The notes beneath the pieces are model-generated. The model was given only the letters and a program-made list of their open reading frames with translations. It was not told the DNA's origin and searched no databases. 64,000 nt of DNA from contig CAJZBQ010000054.1 in assembly GCA_914767885.1 (NCBI GenBank), positions 909,501 to 973,500 on the forward strand, given 5' to 3'. The first letter of the stretch is position 1. Every line of letters begins with the position of its first letter. The position numbers and the translations under genes are program-made. Of this stretch, positions 1 through 10,164 are shown one piece after another. This DNA comes from Blepharisma stoltei. Its lineage: Eukaryota > Ciliophora > Heterotrichea > Heterotrichida > Blepharismidae.

Positions 1-649
1 GACAAAAATACTTAAACTCTCTTGGATAGTGAGAGCTAGTTTTTCGCTAATTTTATTATAAAAAATATTTGATTTCTAAATTAAAATAAATCCCATTTTT
101 ATGAATATTTAAAATAAAATACCCTAATATAAATTATACTTTATGTTTTAGATCAACATACCTAAAATTCAGTTAAGCAATTATAGATTCATTAAAAATA
201 TTAACTATATACCATATAATTCATAAAAATAATTGTGCTCGCTACTTAAGGAACAAAGAGGAATATTTTCCAGTCTTTTTAATTGGCGGCGGAATTAATA
301 AAAATATGGCAATCGAATAGAACATTTTATGATGATTAGAAGAACGTGTGATTATCATGATCTTGATTAAAAACTGACCACCTCAATACCTTTATTTTAT
401 ATTTTGAGTCCTTTTATAATAAGTTAGCAATCCTTGCGCTAAAATTCATTAAAATTTCGAAATTATTTTTCTAGAAAATTCTTAAAATGCAAGACTCTTA
501 CCACTATAAGCTCTAAAGATCTTATAATAAAACAGATTGCAGGCCCTTTCACAAAAATTCGAGCCAAAAATTTTCTAATAAATAATATTTTTCTTAAGAA
601 GCTTATTTATTATCACTTCTTATCAGAGTTATGAAACCTTTAAATTTCT
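1..649. other. AT-rich stretch without recognisable gene
   Basis: I see no convincing coding frame, using TGA as Trp. The stretch is AT-rich and ends at the TA that bounds the MITE starting at 650. An upstream exon of the membrane-protein gene at 1115 could lie here, but nothing shows it. Confidence 0.4.
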
Positions 650-1019
650 TACTCCCCCCTCCGTGAGTGAAGAAAATCATTAGAAAAATCGCTATTTTTG
701 CCCAAAAACCCACCCTCCTTGAGTGAACCAAAATTTTTTTAATAGAAAATTTTTTAATGGGAAAAAATTGTGACATATAAGTGATAATTATTATAATGAA
801 ATCTCGAGCTAATTCTGTTTAATTTTAAATAAATTGCGCTTTAAAACATAAATTTTACAAATTAAATTAATATTTGCTTTCCCAGTTTTTATAGAAGTGA
901 CATTTTTTTAAATTTCGAAAAAAAAAATTTATAAAATTTATATATAAATTTTTTAAAAAAAAATTAACCCCCCTTTGTGAGTGAACAAATTTTTTTGTTC
1001 ACTCACGGAGGGGGGGAGT
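650..1019. mobile_element. MITE, family 1 (CTCCGTGAG termini)
   Basis: Non-autonomous element of about 370 bp bounded by TA at 650-651 and 1020-1021. The left end reads CTCCCCCCTCCGTGAGTGAA; the right end is its inverted complement, with a C-rich/G-rich cap and the same GTGAGTGAAC core. The interior holds ATCTCGAGCTAATTCTG and an AT-rich block shared with the copies at 43455 and 54726. No transposase frame. It matches the type of TA-bounded MITE known from Blepharisma germline DNA; here it is intergenic or in an intron/IES upstream of the gene at 1115. Confidence 0.85.
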
Positions 1020-1114
1020 TAATAAATTTTTTAGTTTTTCTATTTAATTAGTCGTCATCCTAATCGATTCCATATTCTCTAAACCCATCAAAAGCCTTTA
1101 CGTATAGAATCAAT

Positions 1115-1769
1115 ATGAACTGGTATTCCACAATTTGGTATTGGTGGAGCTTCTATTCTTTTATTCCTTTGGTGCTTTTGACCCTTTATCGTTTAAGAAT
1201 CCAAGAAAGTGTATTCACATTGAATGAGAAGGCTTTGAAGTCTTATACCATTGACACGATATTCCGAGTTCTATTGAGTCCAATGATATTTTATTACAGT
1301 TTAGACTCTATATATATATTATTCTTTTTTTAATAAATTAAAATTAATTTTTTATTCCTAAGTCCTGTTTTAATTAAAATAATGCACTCAAGGCAATTAT
1401 TTTGGAGCTAAACTATTTTATAAATGTATAATGCAATATGACCGCCTAGATGCTTGCAATTTTTCGTTCCTAGCTCATCATTTGATTACTTTAGCTGGAT
1501 TACCGACTGCTATGTCACTCCCTTATTATCCGTGGTTTGCCATGGCGCCAGTTACATGGCATGGTTTATTAATTGTCTATCCTCATGAAACTTGGCTGAA
1601 TTATCCTTACTTAGCTATTTTACTCCTAATGGCCTACGGGATAAACCAAAAACCATGGAAAGACCTTCCTATTTATCAGTCGCTTGGCAAGTATGGCTTG
1701 GCTTTGTTACCGACCTTGGCGGGGCTTTGGCTTTTTAGTTGCAAAAACGATATGGCCAATGTCCTTTAA
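1115..1769 (+). CDS. Multi-pass membrane protein of unknown family, split by an IES
   Basis: Two blocks join in frame when the AT-rich piece 1311-1428 is removed between TA dinucleotides (..ACTCTA|TA and TA|ATGCAA), giving Asp-Ser-Ile-Met-Gln-Tyr across the junction. The joined protein is about 180 residues. It is very rich in Trp, Tyr, Phe and Leu, with hydrophobic segments near residues 8-24, 45-65 and two or three more in the second block, so it is probably an integral membrane protein. I do not recognise a family. The first ATG at 1115 follows an in-frame TAA at 1061; the N-terminus could be longer if an exon lies left of the MITE. The stop is TAA at 1767. Confidence 0.6.
1311..1428. other. 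IES, 118 bp, in membrane-protein gene
   Basis: AT-rich, TA at both ends, with several in-frame stops. Removal restores an open frame across the two halves of the gene. The exact TA pair is ambiguous because of the TATATATA run at the left edge. Confidence 0.65.
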
Positions 1770-2122
1770 TAGATAATTTAGCATTAGAATTTATTTAAAT
1801 GTATTTCATAAAACAGAAGTTTATATTTTTATTAAAAAAGGAATATTTCTAACTCTTCGCTGTGAGCTGAGCAGTCAGAATATTTTTCTCGCCACAGTTT
1901 AAGTTTTTGTTTTTAAATATTTTTTTCAAATTCCAAAATTGAAAGTAATAATAAGTTTAGTTGCTTTGGAATGCAGTGTTTTCAATTCAATAGAATTAAC
2001 TTCATATATCTTATCATTTATATGGCAAAATATTTTTGCAACAAAACTTTGCTCGTGTGGAGAGGGGTCTTCTAAATTAGGGTTTGTTTTAATGGTTAGC
2101 TTGGGGGATTAATAATCTTGAC
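1770..2122. other. AT-rich intergenic stretch
   Basis: Separates the convergent membrane-protein and aspartic-protease genes. I see no gene, repeat or RNA in it. Confidence 0.4.
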
Positions 2123-4313
2123 TTAGTTCTTAGCATATTGTGATAAATTTGCTGGGACTACTATAAAGTCAGGCTTTATCTCAACCAAAGGTTCATTTAA
2201 TATTGAATCCGATGAAAACTCATTCACACTTTCTACTAAGCTTGGATTTGAAGAGGATTGATCATTATAATGAAGTACCTCTGAAGAGTGAACACTTACC
2301 GATAGCAATGGCATCTTTTTCTTTCTTAATTGATTTTTCGTCACTTTATAAAGCACTGCAGCTACAATTATGCCTAAAATTGCAGCTCCTGATGCAATCA
2401 TAATGATTGATGTCAAGCTCATTCCTTCACCAGAACTTTTTTCTTTACTCCCTTCAGTTCGATTGAACGACCTGCAGGATAATTTATGCACCATCATAGA
2501 TCGTTATTACCCAGAAACACAGACAGAAAAAAATGGTTAGAGCAGCTGTCTTATAGGAATCTCAACAGAGATTTGCAGTTTTCATTTATATTTTTTCAAG
2601 TCCTATTTATTTTAAAATTAAGTTGGATGCTAAATATCAATAATACAGAAATTAAACTTAAATTTTTTATATTAATTTTTATCTTATTTATGCAGCCTTA
2701 GCCTCAACCATAAATAGACTTGCTGATGAGAGGAATCGGCTTGGATAGCCTTTTGGTTCTGAAAATGGGTATTTTGTTGAACCAAGTGCCATTGTCTCCA
2801 AGCAGATTTCTCCATTGGCAGTTTTTCTTGCTGTTTATGGTGAGTACAAGGATACATAAATTATTTTATTCTCTAATATTAAGAGATAGAATATTAAATA
2901 TATTAGCAAACGTGCTAGAAATTGCTTTAGAATTTTGCAACAAAATTCATTATTATCAAAGATAGGTACTTAGATCTGAGGCAGGAAGTTACTTCATTCT
3001 CTCTAATATTCGAATCTTTCTATCAAGTATTATTAATTTTGGAATTTTTTCAAAAAAATCGTTCAATCAAGGATGGAGTAGTTAGGGACATTATCAAGTT
3101 TAGCACGAGCTAGTCCAATAGTGGAATCATCCATATTTCACACTGAATAATATTCTCTCAAAAACACGTCTCCCAATACCCAATTTTCTCCTGTATTTTC
3201 TCCAATTAAAAGTAAACAAAGCTCGGTTGTCTCATTCCAATAGAAATAATGATAAGGAGAAACCCTAAACTCTATGCCTGCAGCGCCTAAGAAAAAGGTA
3301 AGATCTGGGTAACTCTTCGTGAAATTTTGAAAAGGGCAATCACAATAAATGTAATTGTCCGCATCTTCTGCACAGCCAGGGTAGAACCGAAACGCATCTC
3401 TTATTGTGGAATGGTCCAGAAATGATGCTAAAATCATAGAAGTCCCGATATCAAACGTTACACTTTTGGCTTCGATGTCAAGTCCCGCATCAAGATGGAC
3501 AGCTGTTAATGGGACTTCCCAGTACCCAGAGGTATTTGAAACATTTAAATATTTCATTATAAATTAAATAAGTTTTAATTTTAAATATTTAAAAATAATG
3601 ATCATTTATGCATAATTTTATAAGTAAGCTGAGTCTCCCAAGAATATTTCTCTAAATCGTATCCTCCTAGTATCAAATTCGAATGAATTGCATCTTCCAC
3701 ATCATCTCCTTTTGAGCTTAAATACAATGAAAACATTGCACGATCAATAGCGCCCTTAATTTTCAAGGTCTCTATAAAATTAGAATAGCCGCTGCTCAGT
3801 TGGCTGAAGCCAAGGCCTAAAACTCCGTCTGCGAAGAAAGTTTCTATGTCTATGAAATTTTCATTGATAAGAACAAAGAATTGTTCAACGTCAAGGGATT
3901 CCCAAATCCATACCCAGTCAGTCCCAATTGTGCCGCCTGCTGTTGAGTTCAGAACCTAAGTTAAAGTTTACATTAATAATTGTTGATAGAGCTGTGCTTG
4001 TATAAGTGTTTGATTTTGATGGCGAAAATGATCTTGATATTGGCTGGCAATTTTGGCAGTCGTCAGAAACAACCCAAAGTCACTGAATAAAAATTACGGA
4101 TTCAGCTGTATCCAAAAGGACACTAAAGGTTTGAACAGGACTTCCAATATTTATTTCGACGGAATATTGGTTCTATGTAGTTTATACGTTTTTATGGCTG
4201 TTGAGTTCAGTGGAAGAGCTCTTTTTGAATACAGGGATACTGATACCGTTCTGGAATGGGGGCAAAGAGTAACCGTGCCAAATTGATGCGAGTAAAAAGA
4301 AATAAAACATCAT
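2123..4313 (-). CDS. Membrane-anchored pepsin-type aspartic protease
   Basis: Reads leftward from ATG at 4313. A signal peptide (MMFYFFLLASIWHGYSLPP) leads into a pepsin fold: first active-site region LLDTAES instead of DTGSS, flap-side blocks, ADGVLGLGF, second active site FDIGTS instead of DSGTS, and the C-terminal WVLGDVFLREYY motif followed by in-frame TGA (Trp). Two miniature introns (15 nt at 4173-4187, 16 nt at 3956-3971) and two TA-bounded IESs (3550-3620; probably 2485-3082) are needed to read it. After removal a single transmembrane helix (IIMIASGAAILGIIVAAVLY) and a cytoplasmic tail follow, so it is likely a type I surface or vacuolar protease. Both catalytic Asp residues remain, but the neighbouring residues are unusual; activity is uncertain. 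The fold is confident, the exact C-terminal junction less so. Confidence 0.82.
2485..3082. other. Probable 598-bp IES in aspartic-protease gene
   Basis: Lies between the pepsin core and the transmembrane tail. Joining the TA at 2485-2486 to that at 3083-3084 gives an in-frame protein (VPKLSCRSFNRTEG). It contains a coding-like stretch on the plus strand near 2702-2868 that is interrupted by TAG, perhaps a captured gene fragment. Boundaries are inferred only from frame. Confidence 0.45.
3550..3620. other. IES, 71 bp, in aspartic-protease gene
   Basis: TA-bounded AT-rich segment with in-frame stops. Removal joins ..QLTY to LNVSNTSGYW in frame, as expected for the pepsin C-terminal lobe. Confidence 0.75.
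3956..3971 (-). other. 16-nt spliceosomal intron
   Basis: GTAAACTTTAACTTAG on the minus strand. Removal shifts the frame so that ALSTIIN joins VLNSTAGGTIGTDW, a normal pepsin sequence. This length is typical of heterotrich introns. Confidence 0.85.
4173..4187 (-). other. 15-nt spliceosomal intron
   Basis: GTATAAACTACATAG on the minus strand, containing an in-frame TAA. Removal joins SHKN to NQYSVEINIGSP, the start of the mature aspartic-protease domain. Confidence 0.85.
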
Positions 4314-4849
4314 TTATTAATTCTTCAAGTTTTGCCATCTTATGGATTTTGTTCACCTTATCCCTCCTAAATTGTTTCCCTAGTTAATTTATAAAAATTC
4401 AGGTCCTTCTTAATTTCATTTTTTCAATATTTTTTATTTTCTTTAAATTCAAGGCATATAGACCATTGCATTCATTTAGCTAGATGGAGCACAAAGATTA
4501 ACTTTATTGCATTTTTATGAATTATTAAATAGGAGAGATAGAAGGCATCGAGTTATTATGTTTTCATTTTTCAATTTTTTCAAATTTAGATAAGAGTTAT
4601 GCAACTATTTTTTGGCATTAAACTTATTAATAAATTTCATTGGCAGTAAATTATTCTACAGTGCCAATATGAACATAAACTTATAATTTTATACATCTGA
4701 CTTTTTGTGCTCTTTAAAAAACCTCGGATTTATTTTGGGTAGTTCTTCGTTGATTTTCTTAAAAGGTTCTCTAGTTAAATATACTATTTTTATCACGTAG
4801 TCTTTATTTTTTGATAGGCCAATCCCATAAATATATAGGACAATCTATT
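4314..4849. other. AT-rich intergenic stretch
   Basis: No coding frame recognised. It would hold the promoter of the aspartic-protease gene and the 3' region of the gene at 4850. Confidence 0.4.
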
Positions 4850-5470
4850 TTATTTGGAATAATCAGTTAGCTCCCTTCTTTTGATATTCCTAGTCGACCC
4901 AGGTATTTTCTTAGAAAAAGACTCTGGAGTGACAGGTTTTAATTTTGGTCTTAAAAAATTACTTTCACATACAAAAGGACTTGGGAGAGGATTTAGCTTT
5001 GAAAAAGACTTGCTTCAAGAGATGTTACTGTTTGATTCTTTAAATATTTGCTGAAATGTGCGTGAAGACATCAAGCCTTCTTCGCTGTTTTCTAAAGGAA
5101 TTGTATCGATAGAGTCGTTTTGAAAGGCAGAGGGAAGTGACAGCCCCAAACTCGCTGATTTTTGAATATTTGTTTTAGTATCTGCTGTAGCTGGAGACTG
5201 TGGCTCGAAATTTGGCCCTTTTTTAACAACTATAACTGGCTTAAAGGAAGATGGTGTACTGATTAGATTATTGTCTTTGTTAAAGCTTCTGTGACTTTTA
5301 GCATTTTCATTGGTTTGGGTGTGCGCATTTTGAGCTACCACTGTGCGGTAATTGTGATATGATTCTCTGCTTTCAATGCTTACTGCATTGCGTTTTGTTC
5401 TTTTGCAACAGCCGAAAATTGACACTAGGTATCCTGATGATTTATTTGACATTTTTACAAATCTCCACAT
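4850..5470 (-). CDS. Hypothetical Ser/Thr-rich protein
   Basis: Continuous leftward frame from ATG at 5470 (or the second Met at 5452, MSNKSSGYL) to TAA at 4850, passing one in-frame TGA at 5015 read as Trp. About 205 residues, low complexity, rich in Ser, Asn, Thr and Pro, with a basic Cys pair near the N-terminus (FGCCKRTKRN). The N-terminal Cys-Cys next to basic residues could be lipidated, but this is inference. No domain recognised. With the standard code it would stop early; the amino-acid composition continues unchanged after the TGA, which supports reading through. Confidence 0.55.
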
Positions 5471-5636
5471 TGGTATTTCTTCTCATTGATAATATTGGCT
5501 TAGAGATGAAATTGCTAATTTTATTGGCTAGTAAACTTATTAATATAGAAGAAAAATAAATCAAGATAAATGCATTTACTGCCTCTCTGTAAGCATTATT
5601 GTTTACTGAAAAACAAATTCCAATAGTGAGCAAAAA

Positions 5637-5822
5637 AATCAATTTGATATATAAGTAATTTTTATTATAATGAAATCTCTAGCTAGTTCTATTTAATTTA
5701 AACTGCTTACATAAATTTTATAAATTAAATTAATTTTTTATTTCAATTTTTTTTAAATTTGAAAAAGGCTAGCCTATATATAATAAAATAAAAATTTGCT
5801 AGCTCACAAAGGAGGGAAAGTT
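5637..5822. mobile_element. Degenerate family-1 MITE remnant
   Basis: Carries the family interior (GATATATAAGT, AATGAAATCTCTAGCTAG, then an AT-rich block) and a right end TGCTAGCTCACAAAGGAGGG resembling the CTCCGTGAG terminus in reverse. The left terminus is eroded, so the bounds are approximate. Confidence 0.55.
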
Positions 5823-5953
5823 AGAAGAAATATATTTTAATAAAGAAGACGAGAAATTAAATTATTTTAATTTATTCTATATTCAGGAGGCTAATAATTA
5901 AAAAACAAACACAGATTTTCGAAATAATTTAAATGGTAATTTACTATAGCTTT

Positions 5954-6163
5954 GGAGCTGATATAGATCGGCCTGATCTGGGAGAATGTCTTGCAACTCC
6001 TCTGGTTAGTTCTCCAACTCAAGTTGACGAACCAACTCGGGGAGAGTTTACAAATAGGCCTGATATAAGGTATTTTTTTAACTCCTTGAGTTGGCTCATC
6101 ACCTTAAGTTGGAAAACAACTAGGCATTCTCCAACCCAGGCTGATCAATATCGGTTCCTGAGT
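5954..6163. repeat. Imperfect inverted repeat / foldback element, about 210 bp
   Basis: The left arm (GATATAGATCGGCCTGATCT...GGGAGAATG) is complementary to the right arm (CATTCTCCAACCCAGGCTGATCAATATC). The arms are about 40-60 nt with mismatches, and short inner repeats of CCAACTCAAGTTG type lie between them. Probably a small TIR element. The short forward frame over it is a by-product of the repeat. Confidence 0.6.
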
Positions 6164-6401
6164 TAAATGACTAAATCATTTTCTATTTTCTTATATAGCT
6201 TGAATTTATTATGATTAAAGATATTAAATTAACCATAGATGCTAAATAAGCTTCCATTTTAACTTATTTATCTCCAAAGCAAACAATTAATCTTTCATTT
6301 AAATAAATTTCTCTTTAAATCTTCATTATTTTCAAAAATCATTCCTTCTATTTCAAACAATATAGAAATTTTGCACTTTGTGTTGATTAAATGATAATAA
6401 T

Positions 6402-8314
6402 ATGGAAGAACCTCTCATATGTGACAATGGAACTGGATCCTTAAAAACCGGCCGATGCACCAGCAACTTCCCTGAATGAAGTGTTCCTTCAATGATAGGC
6501 ATCCCAAATCCTCATTATGAAGAACTTGCTGACAAATCATTAAACCTCAGTGGCGAGTATATTGGTTTTGATGTGGAGCCATACCGATCAGCACTTGAAA
6601 TCACTCGTCCAATGGAAGAAGGAGTTGTCAAAGACTGGGACGCAATGGAGAAAATCTGGGCTTATACTTTTCAGAAGTTTGAACGCATGGATAGGTCACG
6701 TACTCCTTTATTATTAACAGAAGCTCCAATGAACCCACTTATAACTCAATAAATTAAATTTTGATAAAAAATAAAATAATAAAAAATAATGATTTTTCAG
6801 GTAAATAAAGTATAAAAATAGAGAGAAGATGGCAGAAATTATGTTTGAAAAGTTCGGGTTTCTTGCTTTAGATGTCCAAGTTCAAGCTACATTATCATTA
6901 TATGCAATGGGATATATGACTGGACTTGTGGTAGATTCAGGGGATGGTGTGACTCATTGTATCCCAGTTTCTGAAGGAGTCGTAAATAAGCATGCAATTG
7001 CAAGAATGAATTTAGCAGGGCGTCATCTTACAGACCAACTAATTAAATTGCTACTTATCAGAGGATACAGTTTTCATACATCAGCAGATTTTGAGACTGT
7101 AAGAGAAATAAAAGAAAAATTATCATAAATTAGATAATAAAAACTGCCATAAAAAGTCTATTTTTATATAAAATAATCTATAAAAAAGCTCACAATTTTG
7201 TTAAAAAGAATATGCTATGTCAGCTGCAACCTCGCTGAAGAAAGAAAACTTGCCAAAGAAACCACAGTTTTAGAAGAGGATTATAAACTCCCTGACGGCA
7301 CTTGGATTAAAGTTGGCCAAGAACGTTTTGAATGTGGAGAACTCTTATTCAGTCCTTATCTTGCTGGAAAAGATAGTGAAGGGCTCTCAGATATGATTTT
7401 TAAGTCCATTATGAATTCTCCTATGGATTTAAGAGCTGGGCTTTTTAACTCAATTTTACTATCAGGAGGGACCACTATGCTGCCTGGAATTTCTACTAGA
7501 ATTAAAAAAGATGTAACATTACATTAGAATTATTACGCTTTACGTCCACCACGGAGGTCAGCAAGAACCGGACCTATCACCTTCTCTTCCACCTGTCGGC
7601 CCACAGGCCGCCGGTCCAACCTGCTGCTTCGTACACCAGAGCAGGCTTGGAGGGGTGTTACCGACTTCGACGACTCATGAATGAGTTACTGGCCGTACCT
7701 TACGTAGTTGCCATTCCGAAAACCCAAAAAATGGATTTTCTGGTAGGCTCTCGGCAAAAAGGGAAAACAAGTAGCCCGGGACGTAACGCCCGGCTTCACG
7801 CTAGGGAGTTACCCGATGGGTCGTGTGGACTCAGCTGGGCTTCCCCTTTCCAACTACCTGTCACCTTTACCTACGAGGTAAAATCCACCCCGAAGACGAG
7901 CTTGGGCTAGGCTCTGTAAACAGCCAGAATTGCTTACATCGCATTGCTGCTCACTTCAGAATGGCAAAACCTTGTCGGATATAATTAAAATATGAGTCGA
8001 GTATGCATGAGAAGAAGCAATTAAGAATTAAGAATTGCAAAAAAGAGTATGCATGGCCGGGAGGCCATGCCCAGACGAAGACGCCATATTTTTAATTATA
8101 AAAAAAAGATGTAACAGCGATGCATAAAACAATGAGAGGTGGGACGAAATCGAAAGGAATCAAAATTAATGTGGAAGACCCACCTTATAGAAAATATTTA
8201 GTGTATTTAGGAGCAACAGCTTTGGCTCGAATCATGAAGTTGAGCCCTGAGACTTGGGTTTATAAATTTAACTGGGATGAAGAAGGGCCAAGAGTTATCC
8301 ATAAGAACAGGTAA
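6402..8314 (+). CDS. ARP2: Actin-related protein 2 (Arp2/3 complex), split by three IESs
   Basis: Nucleator subunit of the Arp2/3 actin-branching complex. Read from ATG at 6402 ([12 protein letters not shown], actin phosphate-1 loop) through NFPE-W(TGA)-[33 protein letters not shown] (phosphate 2), [52 protein letters not shown], to the C-terminal [19 protein letters not shown] block; stop TAA at 8312. The family-specific pieces NPLKNREKM and EKLCYVSCNL appear only after removing TA-bounded IESs 6740-6812 and 7121-7210. RIKKDV joins [15 protein letters not shown] only after removing the 598-bp retroposon-like insert 7514-8111. Identity as Arp2 rather than actin rests on NPxKNREK, LCYVxxNLAxE and the DPPYRK C-terminus. 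Confidence 0.93.
6740..6812. other. IES, 73 bp, in ARP2
   Basis: TA at both ends. Excision joins CCACT-TA to AAAATAGAGAG and recreates Pro-Leu-Lys-Asn-Arg-Glu-Lys, a conserved Arp2 string. This is one of the clearest demonstrations of TA-bounded excision in the window. Confidence 0.92.
7121..7210. other. IES, 90 bp, in ARP2
   Basis: TA-bounded. Excision recreates Glu-Lys-Leu-Cys-Tyr-Val, conserved in Arp2 from animals to protists. Confidence 0.92.
7514..8111 (-). mobile_element. GC-rich retroposon-like element in ARP2 exon
   Basis: The 15-bp direct repeat AAAAAAGATGTAACA flanks it (7504-7518 and 8102-8116). The TA inside the repeat gives ready-made IES ends, and removal restores the Arp2 frame exactly. 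GC content is far above the surroundings. Its start, on the minus strand near 8088, reads ATATGGCGTCTTCG, like the ATGGC heads of sister copies. The forward frame 7647-7910 inside it shows no known protein. Confidence 0.85.
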
Positions 8315-8480
8315 AAATTAATAGTTAATATATGGGATTACAAGCAAATAGTTGAATAATTTGCTTTTCCTTACTATTTTATAGCAAAAAACTTAATATA
8401 ATAATTTATAAAAAAAATATTATCCTAAAATGCCTGGGCTGGATTAGTTGATTATTAAGTTTACGTGATAGTCATAAAAT

Positions 8481-8828
8481 ATGGTCAAAGAAACCAAGGA
8501 ATTGGAGCCTGTGACACGTGACTATACAATTCACCTCCACAAGCGCCTCCACCACACAAACCTGAAGAAGCGTGCTCCTAAATCCATCAGAATTATAAAA
8601 GACTTTGCCCAAAGAGTCATGAAAACCAAAGATGTGAGAATTGATTACCACCTCAACAATTTCTTATGGTCAAGAGGAATCAAGCACGTTCCATTCAGAG
8701 TTAGAGTGAGAATGGAAAGAAAACGCACTGAGGAAGAAACTGCAGGGGAAGAACTTTATACATTGGTCAGATATTTGCCAGTTGATTCTTTTGAAGGATT
8801 AAGACCAGAAAAAGTTGAGAGCGAATAA
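8481..8828 (+). CDS. RPL31: 60S ribosomal protein eL31
   Basis: Complete 115-residue protein, the usual length of eL31 without a long N-terminal extension. Family hallmarks in order: RDYTIHLHKRLH, KKRAPKSIRIIKDFA, KDVRIDYHLNNFLWSRGI, HVPFRVRVRMERKR and the C-terminal LYTLVRYLPV. Component of the large ribosomal subunit near the peptide exit. No intron or IES. The start at 8481 is the first ATG after a short leader. Codon choice (AGA, GAA, CCA, ACC in highly expressed style) fits a housekeeping gene. Confidence 0.96.
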   Translation: MVKETKELEPVTRDYTIHLHKRLHHTNLKKRAPKSIRIIKDFAQRVMKTKDVRIDYHLNNFLWSRGIKHVPFRVRVRMERKRTEEETAGEELYTLVRYLPVDSFEGLRPEKVESE

Positions 8829-9136
8829 CTTTTTAATTTATTTAAGGCAATTTCGAATGAATTTGGATAAAATTGGTATTTTAAATAGAAATATGTAGTA
8901 TCATTTAAATTTAGAAAGAGAAAATTGGATTTAATAATAAATTTTATAAAAATTGGGTGATATTGAAAGAAAAGGATTAAAATTAATATATTGCTGAATA
9001 TTAAGATCATTTTATATTTAATATCATTTCTTGACTCTAATATGATAAAACCAATAATTGTAAAAAAATGCAAATTTCGCCATTGTATGATATTCAAGAA
9101 AATGCGAACCAAGAACAAGTCAGACTTCACTATTTA
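8829..9136. other. AT-rich intergenic stretch
   Basis: Nothing recognised beyond AT-rich flanks. The minus-strand frame here is low-complexity Phe/Ile/Leu/Asn and not credible. Confidence 0.4.
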
Positions 9137-9526
9137 ATGTCAAAGCAGCCATTGAGGGTCAGATCTTGATGTAAGCTTAATAAAGAATATTATATTGATC
9201 ATATAGCTGTTACTTCATTTCCAGATACAAAACTACAGCCTTTATCCTCTACAACAAGAGCATTTTCTACTAAAAATATTCAAGTTTTGGACAATAAATC
9301 ATATTCAAAAGGATTATTTCCTAAAATTTCATTATTGTCTAAAAGAAATAAAAAGATTTCGCACATAAAAATTACTTTACCAAAAATAAAAGAAGCAAAA
9401 AATTACCGGAGCGCATCTTTGACGACTCCTGATTTGAATATTCATCAGATTTATTCAAAATTGATGAAGCCTAAATCGTTATATTTAAAAGGAAAGGATG
9501 AAGAAGCATATAGGGCTACAGGATAA
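9137..9526 (+). CDS. Small basic hypothetical protein
   Basis: Read from ATG at 9137 (MSKQPLRVRS) through an in-frame TGA (Trp, residue 11) to TAA at 9524; 129 residues. Basic, Lys/Ser/Thr-rich, with blocks such as LLSKRNKKISHIKITLPKIK. No transmembrane segment or known domain. The extension upstream of the Met at 9287 is supported by the uninterrupted frame and by the tight start position. Confidence 0.55.
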
Positions 9527-9668
9527 TCTAGATTTTAGATAAAATTAGATAAATGTAATTAAACAGATATAAAATTATATCAGATTATTAGTAAAAATTA
9601 AAGCTATGCTTTATGGAAATGGGAAACTGGAAATTAAGTAGAAAAATAGTATGGAATTTAGAATTATA

Positions 9669-10073
9669 TTAAGAATTTGGGGATATAATTACTTCTACTA
9701 GCAGCCTTTTGGAAGCTGGTGTGCTCTCAATTTCATTTTCTTGAGAATAAACCGCATCTATATCAGATAGCAAAGTTTCTCTAGATTTAAATGAAATTTT
9801 AATATGATCTATGCCACAGACTAGCCTCGAATTAATTCTTGCTTCAAGAATCCCTTTCTGTGAAGTCGTTAATTTTGATGATTTTCATTCCAAATTTCCT
9901 GTAGTTAATTCTCCTCTTGAGTTAGCTTCAATAAGCACAGCTTGTGAGTCAGTCAACGCAATCGTGAAATTTATATCTTCAAGAGAACTTTTCCAATTCT
10001 GATTAACTTGGTATTTTAACTGTAATAAATGCTCAACTTCTGACGTTTGTGACATATTATAAGCTGTATACAA
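9669..10073 (-). CDS. Hypothetical protein
   Basis: Leftward frame from ATG at 10073 (or the in-frame Met at 10055, MSQTSEVEHLL) to TAA at 9669, with one in-frame TGA read as Trp after GNLE. About 128-134 residues. It has an N-terminal amphipathic helix-like stretch (VEHLLQLKYQVNQNW) and a mixed alpha/beta-looking remainder. The Leu/Ile/Val pattern continues unchanged after the TGA. No family recognised. It lies 92 bp downstream of the coat/adaptor-like gene on the same strand. Confidence 0.5.
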
Positions 10074-10164
10074 AGGGAAATTTTTTATATTGATCGTTGT
10101 GGGTGCTACGATATATTTTATATTTTAATGAATATATCACAATTGATTTTTATCCCTACTATTT

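Noticed and set aside
7514..8111. Bacterial or rRNA contamination because of high GC
   Set aside because: Clean target-site duplications and repeated family members inside host exons show a genomic mobile element.
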